Positions 1 through 5,539 of a stretch of DNA of 6,100 bases are shown here, piece by piece (positions within the stretch are counted from its first letter, which is position 1; each line of letters opens with the position of its first letter). The translations under genes and the position numbers were made by a program. The notes under the pieces are model-generated. The model saw only the letters and a program-made list of their open reading frames with translations, had not been told where the DNA came from and ran no database searches. Source of the stretch: an uncultured Muribaculaceae bacterium (GTDB lineage Bacteria; Bacteroidota; Bacteroidia; Bacteroidales; Muribaculaceae); contig CAJTTA010000061.1 in NCBI GenBank assembly GCA_910579305.1, forward strand, positions 1 through 6,100, read 5' to 3'.

Positions 1-236
1 TTTACGAAGCATTAAAATTATGCGGTGGAGTGATTGAAACGCTGGAAAAATCCGGAGTAAGGCCGTCGGATCATAAATATGTTGCCCTCTTTGAGGACTA
101 CCGTGAAGCCAAACAGCGCGGCGAAAAGGTCTGCTATATTGTCGCCTGTCTGGCTCAGCAATATGGCATGAGCGAGCGCAACGTTTACGATGTTGTGAAG
201 CGTTTGGCGGCCGACTGCAAAGCAGCTTCACTATGA
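1..236 (+). CDS. Mor/C-like helix-turn-helix regulator, 5' end outside the window
   Basis: The frame is open from base 3, so the gene probably begins upstream of the window. The first usable start inside it is a GTG at 30, giving 68 residues, but the codons before it read as sensible protein. The visible part is helical and ends in a helix-turn-helix that includes LAQQYGMSERNVYDVVKRL. This resembles the C-terminal DNA-binding part of the Mor/C family of Mu-like phages, with the same spacing of Leu, Tyr-Gly, Val-Tyr and basic residues as I recall for Mu Mor. Mor activates the Mu middle promoter, and its paralogue C activates the late promoters and mom. Here the gene lies 52 bases before the TS-like gene, on the same strand and near the phage end. 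A role in switching that gene on is an inference. A general phage HTH protein of another family is possible. Confidence 0.5.
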   Translation, partial: YEALKLCGGVIETLEKSGVRPSDHKYVALFEDYREAKQRGEKVCYIVACLAQQYGMSERNVYDVVKRLAADCKAASL

Positions 237-288
237 TGCGGCCGAGAAATGCCCCAGAACTCACAGAAACGGGCTAAATTCGCGCCGA

Positions 289-933
289 ATGACACGAAAC
301 AAGTATTACGCCATGCTCGGCAAGATATTGCAGCACGGCAAACGACAGAGCAATAAAAAGGGCGACATAATTTATTTGCTCAATGAGCAGCTGCATTTGT
401 CGCCTTATGACCTGCTGGAAATTTTCGAGGGTCACAACATCGCACGCAAAAAGCTGCGCAACGAACTGAGCCTGTTTATGGCAGGAGAAAAAGACCTGAC
501 CAAGTACCGAGAAGCCGGGATAAACTGGTGGGATTATTGCGGGCAAATTCTCATAAACAGTTATCCGACCTATTTTGAGAAATTGCCGGCTTTGATTGAA
601 CAGATTAACCGAGAAAAACGGAACAGCAAAAATTATGTGCTGTTCTTAGGATCAACAGGTGCGGAAACCAATCAAGCACCATGTTTAAGCCTCATTCAGT
701 TCCAGATTGAGGACGGCGAATTGGTTTTGTCAGCTTACCAGAGAAGCAGCGACGCAAATTTAGGTTTGCCGGCTGATATTTACCATTTGTATTTGATAGC
801 GCGGCAAATCGAAGTGCCGTTAAAGTCTATCACTCTGAACCTGGGAAACGTTCACATTTATGCCAACAACATAGAGAGAACGCGCGAACTTTTGGCCGGA
901 AATGAAGCTGTAAGGTTTGAACTGAACGTGTGA
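289..933 (+). CDS. Thymidylate-synthase-fold protein with dCMP-hydroxymethylase-type Asp, in phage mom position
   Basis: The 214 residues align by eye with nearly the whole TS domain. Residues 6-17 match the N-terminal helix, and Glu59 in RNEL matches the catalytic Glu58 of E. coli TS. Trp81 and Asp82 match the IWDEW motif. Cys132 in QAPC is the nucleophile, YQRSSD at 150-155 is the phosphate-binding motif, and HIY at 189-191 is the conserved His-x-Tyr. Asp163 in LGLPAD replaces Asn177, which in TS recognises dUMP. The same Asn-to-Asp change distinguishes T4 dCMP hydroxymethylase. Other differences are notable. Arg21 is replaced by Lys, the Arg126-Arg127 pair by Lys-Asn, and the His after the Cys by Leu. 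The protein stops about 45 residues early, so the folate-closing C-terminus is missing. A role in making or modifying a 5-substituted cytosine for phage DNA is an inference, and a diverged non-catalytic protein is possible. ATG 289 is the first start in frame. No Shine-Dalgarno is seen. Confidence 0.75.
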   Translation: MTRNKYYAMLGKILQHGKRQSNKKGDIIYLLNEQLHLSPYDLLEIFEGHNIARKKLRNELSLFMAGEKDLTKYREAGINWWDYCGQILINSYPTYFEKLPALIEQINREKRNSKNYVLFLGSTGAETNQAPCLSLIQFQIEDGELVLSAYQRSSDANLGLPADIYHLYLIARQIEVPLKSITLNLGNVHIYANNIERTRELLAGNEAVRFELNV

Positions 934-947
934 AAAAGGCAAAAAAC

Positions 948-990
948 AACGCTGATTTTAAGCCCGTTTGAAAGGCTTTTAATCAGCGTT
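948..990 (+). terminator. Strong hairpin after the TS-like gene, probable terminator
   Basis: AACGCTGATT at 948-957 pairs perfectly with AATCAGCGTT at 981-990. AGCC at 961-964 pairs with GGCT at 974-977, with a short TT/TT mismatch between the two helices and the loop CGTTTGAAA. The hairpin starts 14 bases after the stop codon. Only a weak T-run follows and an A-run precedes it, so it may work in both directions or mainly stabilise the 3' end. Confidence 0.55.
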
Positions 991-1050
991 TAATTGATGT
1001 TTAAGCGGTCGAAAGTATAAGAGAAAAAAGGAAGCGAAAAAAGAGAAGTT

Positions 1051-1100
1051 TTGCTCGTTTCGTTTTTGAAAGTTGCACGTTTCGTTTTCGCGATTATACA
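1051..1100. repeat. Transposase-binding-like direct repeats and terminus of the Mu-like phage
   Basis: TTGCTCGTTTCGTTTT at 1051-1066 recurs as TTGCACGTTTCGTTTT at 1073-1088, with 15 of 16 bases identical and a 22-bp period. Twelve bases later the phage DNA would end in ATTATACA at 1093-1100. Read inward from the end this gives TGTATAATCGCG and then the two repeats. Mu has the same plan: TGTA/TACA-type tips with adjacent MuA sites about two helical turns apart. The switch into IS66 coding sequence right after 1100 places the junction. The exact base is uncertain by a few nucleotides because a short target duplication is expected. Confidence 0.55.
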
Positions 1101-1381
1101 TTGATGAAAATTTATCAAGGCTCAACGAAAAGTTTACCACTTTCAAGAACGGCTTGCTGAAATGCCGTGACTACATCTTCAACTTTCTACGAGACCCGGC
1201 AATACCGCCGGACAACAACGCCTCAGAACGTGGAATAAGAAAGTTGAAAATCAAACTCAAAAACTCCGGTTGCTTCCGTTCAGACCTCGGTGCCGATGCC
1301 TTTATGGATCTGCATTCAATCGTCGAGACAACCAAGAAGCACGGCAACTCGCCCTACAACGCAATCCTCGCCCTTTTCTAA
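1101..1381 (+). pseudogene. IS66-family transposase, C-terminal fragment cut by the prophage
   Basis: From base 1101 the frame encodes about 93 residues typical of the C-terminal part of IS66-like transposases: a FKNGLLKCRDYIFNFL segment, then IPPDNNASERGIRKLKIK with the DNNxSER catalytic Glu, a SGCFRSDLGAD segment, and a helical end at HSIVETTKKHGNSPYNAI. The N-terminal regions and the first two catalytic Asp residues are absent, so it cannot work alone. The frame formally stays open back to a TTG at 1073, but the codons before 1101 belong to the phage terminal repeats, so that start is chimeric. The stop is TAA at 1379-1381. The sequence from the junction to the stop has no internal stop or frameshift, which suggests that the interruption is fairly recent. 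Confidence 0.8.
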
Positions 1382-1395
1382 ACGGCGACTACATC

Positions 1396-1417
1396 GGCGT
1401 GTCCGCTGAATAGTTAC
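1396..1417. repeat. Putative IS66 terminal inverted repeat (right end)
   Basis: The segment ends in GCTGAATAGTTAC. Its reverse complement starts with GTAAC, in line with the GTAA start usual for IS66-family inverted repeats. It lies 15 to 36 bases after the transposase stop. The partner end is outside the window, so it cannot be confirmed here. Confidence 0.4.
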
Positions 1418-1544
1418 TTATTGTATTTTGTATGTTTAAAATAAGTTAATATGACTTCAAGCTCTTAATTATTATAATTGATATGGAGAGTTGAACAAAG
1501 TTTATGTGTGGTGCGTTCTTATGTTACGTGTAATATCAGGACAT

Positions 1545-1745
1545 ATGGATTCGATTGTTCTAAACAGCAAGCTTTTACTTGATAAAATGTGTATCGGTTG
1601 CAAGTACACATATAGAGAGCTACTTAGAATTTGTGGTCTCACGGAGACCCAATTATGTTTTGCAATACTGCGTCTGCTTAAAGATGGAAAGATTAATCAG
1701 TATCGTGATACGGATGTAATGTATGAGTTATTTCCTGTGGAATAA
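1545..1745 (+). CDS. Small winged-helix-like protein of unknown function
   Basis: Starting at ATG 1545 this gives 66 residues. The frame also allows an ATG at 1521 and a TTG at 1491, but the added residues (VYVWCVLMLRVISGH) look less protein-like. The middle reads TYRELLRICGLTETQLCFAILRLLKDGKI, two helices of a helix-turn-helix with a third helix, followed by a short strand pair around QYRDTDVMYELF. This pattern fits a winged-helix DNA-binding domain of the small type common in Bacteroidales. I do not recognise a named family. The gene stands alone in an AT-rich stretch between an IS66 end and a chromosomal cluster and uses more A/T-ending codons than the genes to its right. It may be an accessory regulator or a passenger of an old mobile element. 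It could also be non-coding. Confidence 0.5.
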   Translation: MDSIVLNSKLLLDKMCIGCKYTYRELLRICGLTETQLCFAILRLLKDGKINQYRDTDVMYELFPVE

Positions 1746-1808
1746 TGGGAGCGTGACATGAACGCTCTACATTCAGCATTCGTTTTTAGTTTGCATTATG
1801 ATTTCGAT

Positions 1809-1851
1809 GATGTGCTCCAAAGAGGCATTAACTTGGCCTTTGGAGCGCATC
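1809..1851 (+). repeat. Long imperfect inverted repeat (hairpin) in intergenic DNA
   Basis: Bases 1809-1826 pair with 1836-1851. The core GCTCCAAAG is matched by CTTTGGAGC, one A is bulged, GGC/GCC extends the stem towards the loop ATTAACTTG, and ATG/CAT with a T-G pair extends it outward. This gives about 16 base pairs. No T-tract follows, so it is not a classic intrinsic terminator for a rightward transcript. It could be an RNA structure, a decayed element end or a repeat. Confidence 0.6.
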
Positions 1852-2015
1852 GCTTATTGGAGGTATCACCTTATACATTATAACACATACCAAACCAATT
1901 AAATCTATAATAGATAGAAACTTAATCAAAAGAAACAACACGTAATGCAAGTTAAGAAATCGCGGTGAATTTGATTTTTTCAATATAAGATACGCCTTAT
2001 GTGATTAAAAATTAT

Positions 2016-2023
2016 TATATTAG
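2016..2023 (+). promoter_or_regulatory. Possible Bacteroidales -7 box before the small-protein/PlsC/nitrilase cluster
   Basis: TATATTAG resembles the Bacteroidales -7 consensus TAnnTTTG with one mismatch, and it lies about 36 bases before the ATG at 2060. No good TTTG is found at the -33 distance. The ATAAG/CTTAT palindrome at 1985-2000 covers that position and might be an operator. The call is weak. Confidence 0.3.
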
Positions 2024-2059
2024 CAAAAAATTTCATTAACACCCAAATTTACAATCGAC

Positions 2060-2401
2060 ATGACTAATAAAAGAGATTTCAAGAAATACATCAACACGGT
2101 GTGTGACAACATAATATCTGACATGACATTTGCCGCCTATTCTATTGAAGGAGCAAATGTAAAAGGAATCGATGAGGCTGTGATCGAAATGCTGCGCGCC
2201 GGATGTGCCGCTGTCATGAAGAGCAACATTAAATATGACAAAACCAGGCGTGCCTTTGCCAATAATCGCGCATATCGCGCTGCGCGAAAGAAATTCTTCC
2301 ATGACATGTATCATAAGATCAACACGGAGTTCTCTGCGTCAATAGATGCTGCTCTGAAGAAATTTAATGCCGCGCTGCCTTCATCACAAGCCAAGGCTTG
2401 A
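2060..2401 (+). CDS. Small conserved-looking alpha-helical protein of unknown function
   Basis: It has 113 residues with no signal peptide, no membrane segment and no motif that I can tie to a function. It is predicted mostly helical. The first half is amphipathic (about 8-55, including ISDMTFAAYSIEG and GIDEAVIEMLRAG). A very basic stretch at about 58-80 (KYDKTRRAFANNRAYRAARKK) follows, then a helical tail rich in Ala and Lys. The basic patch could touch nucleic acid or an acidic partner, which is only an inference. The ATG at 2060 follows an A-rich leader, as expected in Bacteroidales. The stop is nine bases before the acyltransferase ATG, so the two are probably co-transcribed. Codon use agrees with the following genes, which supports it as a true chromosomal gene. 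Confidence 0.7.
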   Translation: MTNKRDFKKYINTVCDNIISDMTFAAYSIEGANVKGIDEAVIEMLRAGCAAVMKSNIKYDKTRRAFANNRAYRAARKKFFHDMYHKINTEFSASIDAALKKFNAALPSSQAKA

Positions 2402-2409
2402 ACTCTGCC

Positions 2410-2952
2410 ATGAATTTATGCGGATGGATTCTTAAGCGAGCCGGATGGAAAGTGGCAATCACTGCGCCGCGCAGAGACAAATGCGTGATATGTGTGGCGC
2501 CTCACACTTCCAACTGGGATTTCCCTATAGGCTTATTCGCTTATCAATCTTTGCGGCGCAAGGCCAATTTCCTGATGAAAGAATCCTGGTTTTGTTTTCC
2601 GCTAAAATATCTCTTTGAAAGTCTGGGAGGAATCCCGGTGCCAAGACATCGCAGCGGAGATCTCACCCGGACTCTCATTAATGACTTTCGCAAAAGAAAA
2701 TATATGAACCTTGCTGTGACTCCTGAAGGCACCCGCGCCGGAGTCACTCAATGGCATACGGGATTCCTGCGCATTGCCTACGGCGCCGGAGTGCCGGTGC
2801 AATTAGGAATTATCGACTATCGGCGAAGGCTTGTGACAATAAAAGATGAAATGCAGCCTACAGGTGACCCTGAAGCCGATCTGAAGCGCGTAAAGGAATA
2901 TTATTCCGCCTATGGCAATTGTGCGCGATATCCTGAAAAATTCAACGCATAA
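2410..2952 (+). CDS. PlsC-type lysophospholipid acyltransferase family protein
   Basis: The 180 residues carry the hallmarks of the 1-acylglycerol-3-phosphate acyltransferase (PlsC) family. The HX4D catalytic motif is at His32 to Asp37 in PHTSNWD. A substrate-binding region follows at about 54-80 (FLMKESWF to GGIPVPR), and the EGTR motif is at 106-109 (TPEGTRA). Members transfer a fatty acyl group from acyl-ACP or acyl-CoA to a lysophospholipid or a related acceptor at the inner membrane surface. The protein is shorter than the roughly 240 residues of typical PlsC and lacks a clear N-terminal membrane helix, so it is likely a Bacteroidota subfamily whose acceptor is not certain. I prefer ATG 2410 to the TTG at 2398, which overlaps the upstream gene. 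The nitrilase-like gene starts nine bases after its stop, which suggests an operon. Confidence 0.85.
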   Translation: MNLCGWILKRAGWKVAITAPRRDKCVICVAPHTSNWDFPIGLFAYQSLRRKANFLMKESWFCFPLKYLFESLGGIPVPRHRSGDLTRTLINDFRKRKYMNLAVTPEGTRAGVTQWHTGFLRIAYGAGVPVQLGIIDYRRRLVTIKDEMQPTGDPEADLKRVKEYYSAYGNCARYPEKFNA

Positions 2953-2961
2953 CAGCTATTT

Positions 2962-3744
2962 ATGACACCTACCGATTTAAAAATAGCCATGTTTCCTCAA
3001 GAAATAAAATGGGGAGACAAGGCTGCCAATATCGATACTTTAATAGATATTTCTTCGCATCTGCACTCGGAGACTGACCTGCTGATTCTTCCTGAGACAT
3101 TCTCCACCGGATTTATCACCGGCCGTGACAAGGAGCAATTACGTGTGCTGGCTGAACGCAACACAGGAAAGACTATAGATACTGTAAAGGCAATAGCCAA
3201 AGCCCGAGGCATAGCAATAGCCGGATCTTTCATTGCCGATTCCGGAGGTCTGCTCTACAACCGTGCTTTCTTCATCGAGCCTAACGGAGAGGAGACTTTT
3301 GCTGATAAACACCACCTTTTCTCAATGGCAGGGGAACATAAAATCTTCTCTCGCGGCAATGAAAGAATGAACGTAAGATTCCGCGGATGGAACATCGCCA
3401 TGATTGTGTGCTATGATATCAGATTCCCCATCTGGTGCCGAAACCGCATGAATGAATACGATCTGCTTATAGGTGTAGCCAACTGGCCCAAGGTGCGCGC
3501 CAACGCCTGGAATCTGCTTCTACAGGCTCGCGCCATTGAAAATGAAGCCTACGTGGCAGGGGTAAACTGCTCGGGAACGGATGATCACGACATAGCCTAT
3601 GACGGCGACACACATGCTTTTGACTTCAAAGGTAAAGATCTGGCAATCCGCGATGAAGCTACAGGCATATTATATGCAAGACTCGATTACGGAAAGTTGC
3701 AGGCATTCAGAGAAAAATTCCCCGCGTGGAGAGATGCCGATTAA
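2962..3744 (+). CDS. Nitrilase-superfamily amidohydrolase, omega-amidase (YafV/Nit2-like)
   Basis: The 260 residues form one carbon-nitrogen hydrolase domain with the complete catalytic set: Glu45 in LPETFSTGF, Lys116 in DKHHLF, Cys150 in VCYDIRFPIW, and the supporting Glu125 in MAGEH. The CYDxRFPxW signature and the PETFSTGF motif fit the YafV/Nit2 branch. Its members hydrolyse alpha-ketoglutaramate or alpha-ketosuccinamate to the keto acid and ammonia and so clean up after glutamine transaminases or methionine salvage. The protein is cytosolic and has the full family length. Its ATG lies nine bases after the acyltransferase stop, so it is probably the last gene of that operon. No functional link with lipid metabolism is evident. 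Substrate choice within the branch is inferred from motifs only. Confidence 0.88.
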   Translation: MTPTDLKIAMFPQEIKWGDKAANIDTLIDISSHLHSETDLLILPETFSTGFITGRDKEQLRVLAERNTGKTIDTVKAIAKARGIAIAGSFIADSGGLLYNRAFFIEPNGEETFADKHHLFSMAGEHKIFSRGNERMNVRFRGWNIAMIVCYDIRFPIWCRNRMNEYDLLIGVANWPKVRANAWNLLLQARAIENEAYVAGVNCSGTDDHDIAYDGDTHAFDFKGKDLAIRDEATGILYARLDYGKLQAFREKFPAWRDAD

Positions 3745-3756
3745 CTGTTGGCTACA

Positions 3757-3815
3757 AATCAATGCCGCCGGATGAGGCCACAGCAACGCAGCAGCCTGAT
3801 TCGACGGCATTGATT
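3757..3815. terminator. Inverted repeat between convergent genes, likely bidirectional terminator
   Basis: AATCAATGCCG at 3757-3767 and CGGCATTGATT at 3805-3815 are perfect 11-bp inverted partners. Between them AGGC (3775-3778) and GCCT (3795-3798) can form a nested stem. The repeat lies just after the nitrilase-like stop and just after the rubrerythrin stop on the other strand. It lacks a long T-run, so termination efficiency is uncertain. Confidence 0.5.
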
Positions 3816-3827
3816 AAAACTTCAAAA

Positions 3828-4430
3828 TCAGAAATCCTCCACAGGAGCATATCCATCATCAAGAGCTACATAATGCTCCTTCGGATGATCACATCCCGGA
3901 CATTCTGCCGGAGGCTCTTTACCTACAGAGGTAAACCCACATACAAGGCACTTCCAGGTAACAGGTTTCTCACGTTTCCACAAAGTGTCATTCTCAAGCA
4001 TCTCAAGGAAACGGGCAAAGCGGTCATAATGAGCCTTCTCCACTGCAGCTATCGCAGCAAAATGCTCTGACACTTCCTGAAAGCCCTCCTCCTTGGCAGT
4101 CTTGGCTGCAGCCTTGTAGAACTTATAGCCGTCCTCGCTCTCTTCCTTCATAGAAAGACGCAGATTATCGGCTGTACTGCCCAGGAACCCGGCATCTATG
4201 CCAATAGGCTCTGTAATCTCAGCATTTTCAAGATGCTTAAGAAACACCTTTGCATGATGGATCTCATTCTGCGCAGTCTCCCGGAAAATGACGCCTATAG
4301 GAAACAATTTTTCCTTATCGGCAATCTTCGCATAAAAAGTATAACGTGCGAATGCCTGTGTCTCAGCCATATAGGAGGCAGCCAGCAGACGCTCAGTCTT
4401 TGTGCCCTTGAGGCTTTTACTCTGTGCCAT
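3828..4430 (-). CDS. rbr: Rubrerythrin
   Basis: The 200 residues combine the two rubrerythrin domains. The first is a four-helix ferritin-like domain carrying the diiron ligands: Glu23 in MAETQAFARY, ExxH at Glu56-His59, acidic residues at about 97-100, and ExxH at Glu131-His134. The second is a C-terminal rubredoxin-like domain with two Cys pairs, Cys161/Cys164 in KCLVCG and Cys177/Cys180 in CPGC. Rubrerythrins are cytosolic NAD(P)H-linked peroxidases that reduce hydrogen peroxide to water and protect anaerobes during oxygen exposure. Length and domain order are normal. The ATG at 4430-4428 has no Shine-Dalgarno but follows an A/T-rich leader. The gene is monocistronic, convergent with the nitrilase-like gene and divergent from gluQ. 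I see no OxyR-like or PerR-like operator that I would defend. Confidence 0.95.
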   Translation of the reverse strand: MAQSKSLKGTKTERLLAASYMAETQAFARYTFYAKIADKEKLFPIGVIFRETAQNEIHHAKVFLKHLENAEITEPIGIDAGFLGSTADNLRLSMKEESEDGYKFYKAAAKTAKEEGFQEVSEHFAAIAAVEKAHYDRFARFLEMLENDTLWKREKPVTWKCLVCGFTSVGKEPPAECPGCDHPKEHYVALDDGYAPVEDF

Positions 4431-4576
4431 TGTAGAAAACTAATTTTTAAGGTTCGTACTCATTTATAATATGACAGCTACAGATTATATCATAACATAA
4501 TCCTGCACTTCATACTAAGAAAACACCGGAGCAATACTTATAGTTCATACAAAAGCCTATTAATACAATCAATCAC

Positions 4577-5539
4577 ATGAGCGCACCACAACGAGCAACC
4601 ACCTCATCCACGCCCACAGGACGCTTCGCCCCCTCCCCTTCCGGACGCATGCACCTCGGCAACATCTTCGCCGCCCTCATCTCGTGGCTGTCAGTAAAAA
4701 GCAAAGGTGGGAAATGGATATTACGTATTGAAGATCTCGACCCACAGCGGTCGCGTAGAGAATATGCCAGGCTAATAGAAGATGATCTGATATGGCTCGG
4801 ACTCCACTGGGATGAAGGAGGACTCGACAACAAAGGCTCTGCCGGCCCATATATCCAAAGCCAAAGATTGGAAATATATGAAAAATACCTGTCGATCCTA
4901 TCGCCTTACACATATCCTTGCACATGCCGCAGAGCAGACATACTTGCCACACAAGCTCCACATCAGAGTGACGGAAGAATCATATATGCCGGCACATGCC
5001 GCCCCTCTGCATTTCCTGCCCCACCCAATCCGGCCCCTCACTCCACACGCATCCTTGTGCCTGATGAAGACATCACCTTCACCGACCGCCTCTACGGCCC
5101 TCAGACGGTAAATCTTGCCAATCAATGCGGAGACTTCATCCTGCGACGCGCCGACGGAGCATGGGCCTATCAGCTTGCGGTAGTGATAGACGACGCCCTC
5201 ATGGGTGTAACCGAAATAGTGAGAGGATCAGACCTCCTGCTATCTGCAGCACAACAGATATTTCTGTATCGCACCCTACAACTTGACATCCCGGAATACG
5301 CTCATATCCCTCTGCTCTCCACTCAAGAAGAGAATGGCCGCACGAGGCGCCTAAGCAAACGCGACAATGACGCATCACTCGAATATCTGCGCAGCAGTAC
5401 ATCGCCGGAAATAATCATCGGAAAACTTGCACAAATTGCAGGCCTGCGCCCCACAGACTCACCTATCAGCGCAGAAGAGCTCATTCCTTACTTCCATTGG
5501 GAGAAACTCACCCCAGTACCCGAAATCATCCTGAGATAA
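4577..5539 (+). CDS. gluQ: Glutamyl-Q tRNA(Asp) synthetase
   Basis: The 320 residues form a class I aminoacyl-tRNA synthetase catalytic domain of the GlxRS type without the C-terminal anticodon-binding domain, as expected for GluQ-RS (YadB). Visible landmarks are FAPSPSGRMHLGN at 17-29 with the HIGH-like HLGN, and IEDLDPQRS at 51-59. The zinc site is Cys115, Cys117, Tyr137 and Cys141 (CTC...YAGTC). WAYQLAVVIDD is at 196-206, and the KMSKS-like RLSKR is at 258-262. The enzyme activates glutamate and attaches it to the queuosine base at position 34 of tRNA(Asp). Its presence implies that the organism makes or salvages queuosine, whose genes are not in this window. The first ten residues, rich in Thr and Ser, look like a loose extension, and the protein is a little longer than E. 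coli YadB. The ATG at 4577 is preceded by an A-rich leader. Confidence 0.92.
   Translation: MSAPQRATTSSTPTGRFAPSPSGRMHLGNIFAALISWLSVKSKGGKWILRIEDLDPQRSRREYARLIEDDLIWLGLHWDEGGLDNKGSAGPYIQSQRLEIYEKYLSILSPYTYPCTCRRADILATQAPHQSDGRIIYAGTCRPSAFPAPPNPAPHSTRILVPDEDITFTDRLYGPQTVNLANQCGDFILRRADGAWAYQLAVVIDDALMGVTEIVRGSDLLLSAAQQIFLYRTLQLDIPEYAHIPLLSTQEENGRTRRLSKRDNDASLEYLRSSTSPEIIIGKLAQIAGLRPTDSPISAEELIPYFHWEKLTPVPEIILR

Larger units (their letters stand above)
1..1100 (+). mobile_element. Terminal segment (probably right end) of a Mu-like transposable prophage, partial
   Basis: Three things together support this. A Mor/C-like regulator and a TS-fold enzyme point rightwards. A hairpin closes the transcription unit. 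The last 50 bases carry two direct repeats 22 bp apart followed by a TACA terminus, after which the sequence changes immediately into the inside of an IS66 transposase reading frame. Mu-like phages end in TG...CA, bind their transposase at repeats spaced about 22 bp near the end, and put late or modification genes such as mom next to the right end. The other end, the transposase and the structural genes lie outside the window, so the assignment rests on this end only. Confidence 0.6.
1101..1417 (+). mobile_element. IS66-family element remnant, 3' part only
   Basis: This is the 3' third of a transposase gene plus about 36 bases of non-coding end. The terminus is placed at GTTAC (1413-1417), because IS66 elements typically begin with GTAA and this end read inward is GTAACTATTCAGC. 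The rest of the element would lie beyond the far end of the prophage, if it still exists. The next eight bases, TTATTGTA, would be the target duplication if the end is placed correctly. The other copy is not in the window. Confidence 0.55.
1746..2059. other. AT-rich intergenic stretch with several palindromes, no gene seen
   Basis: No convincing coding frame is present. It holds a small hairpin right after the preceding stop (GAGCGT at 1749-1754 with ACGCTC at 1762-1767) and the large hairpin at 1809-1851. It also has a palindrome ATCTA-TAA-TAGAT at 1903-1915 and an inverted repeat ATAAG/CTTAT at 1985-2000 just upstream of a promoter-like box. A small RNA or an operator region is possible but not shown. 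Confidence 0.5.

Noticed and set aside
289..933. TS-like gene as the host's own thymidylate synthase
   Set aside because: It lacks several invariant arginines and the C-terminal lid, has Asp for Asn177, and lies in phage DNA, so it is unlikely to be the housekeeping enzyme.
1073..1100. TTG start at 1073 for the IS66 fragment
   Set aside because: These codons lie in the phage terminal repeat. The frame is open by chance, and homology begins at the junction near 1101.
2398..2409. TTG start at 2398 for the acyltransferase
   Set aside because: It overlaps the stop of the upstream gene and adds only four residues. ATG 2410 is the better start.
3726..4070. Plus-strand frame of 114 codons over the rubrerythrin gene
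   Set aside because: It is antisense to a clear rubrerythrin and has no recognisable protein features.
4812..5125. Several frames of 75-99 codons on both strands inside gluQ
   Set aside because: They are shadows of gluQ, full of His, Cys and Arg with no domain pattern.
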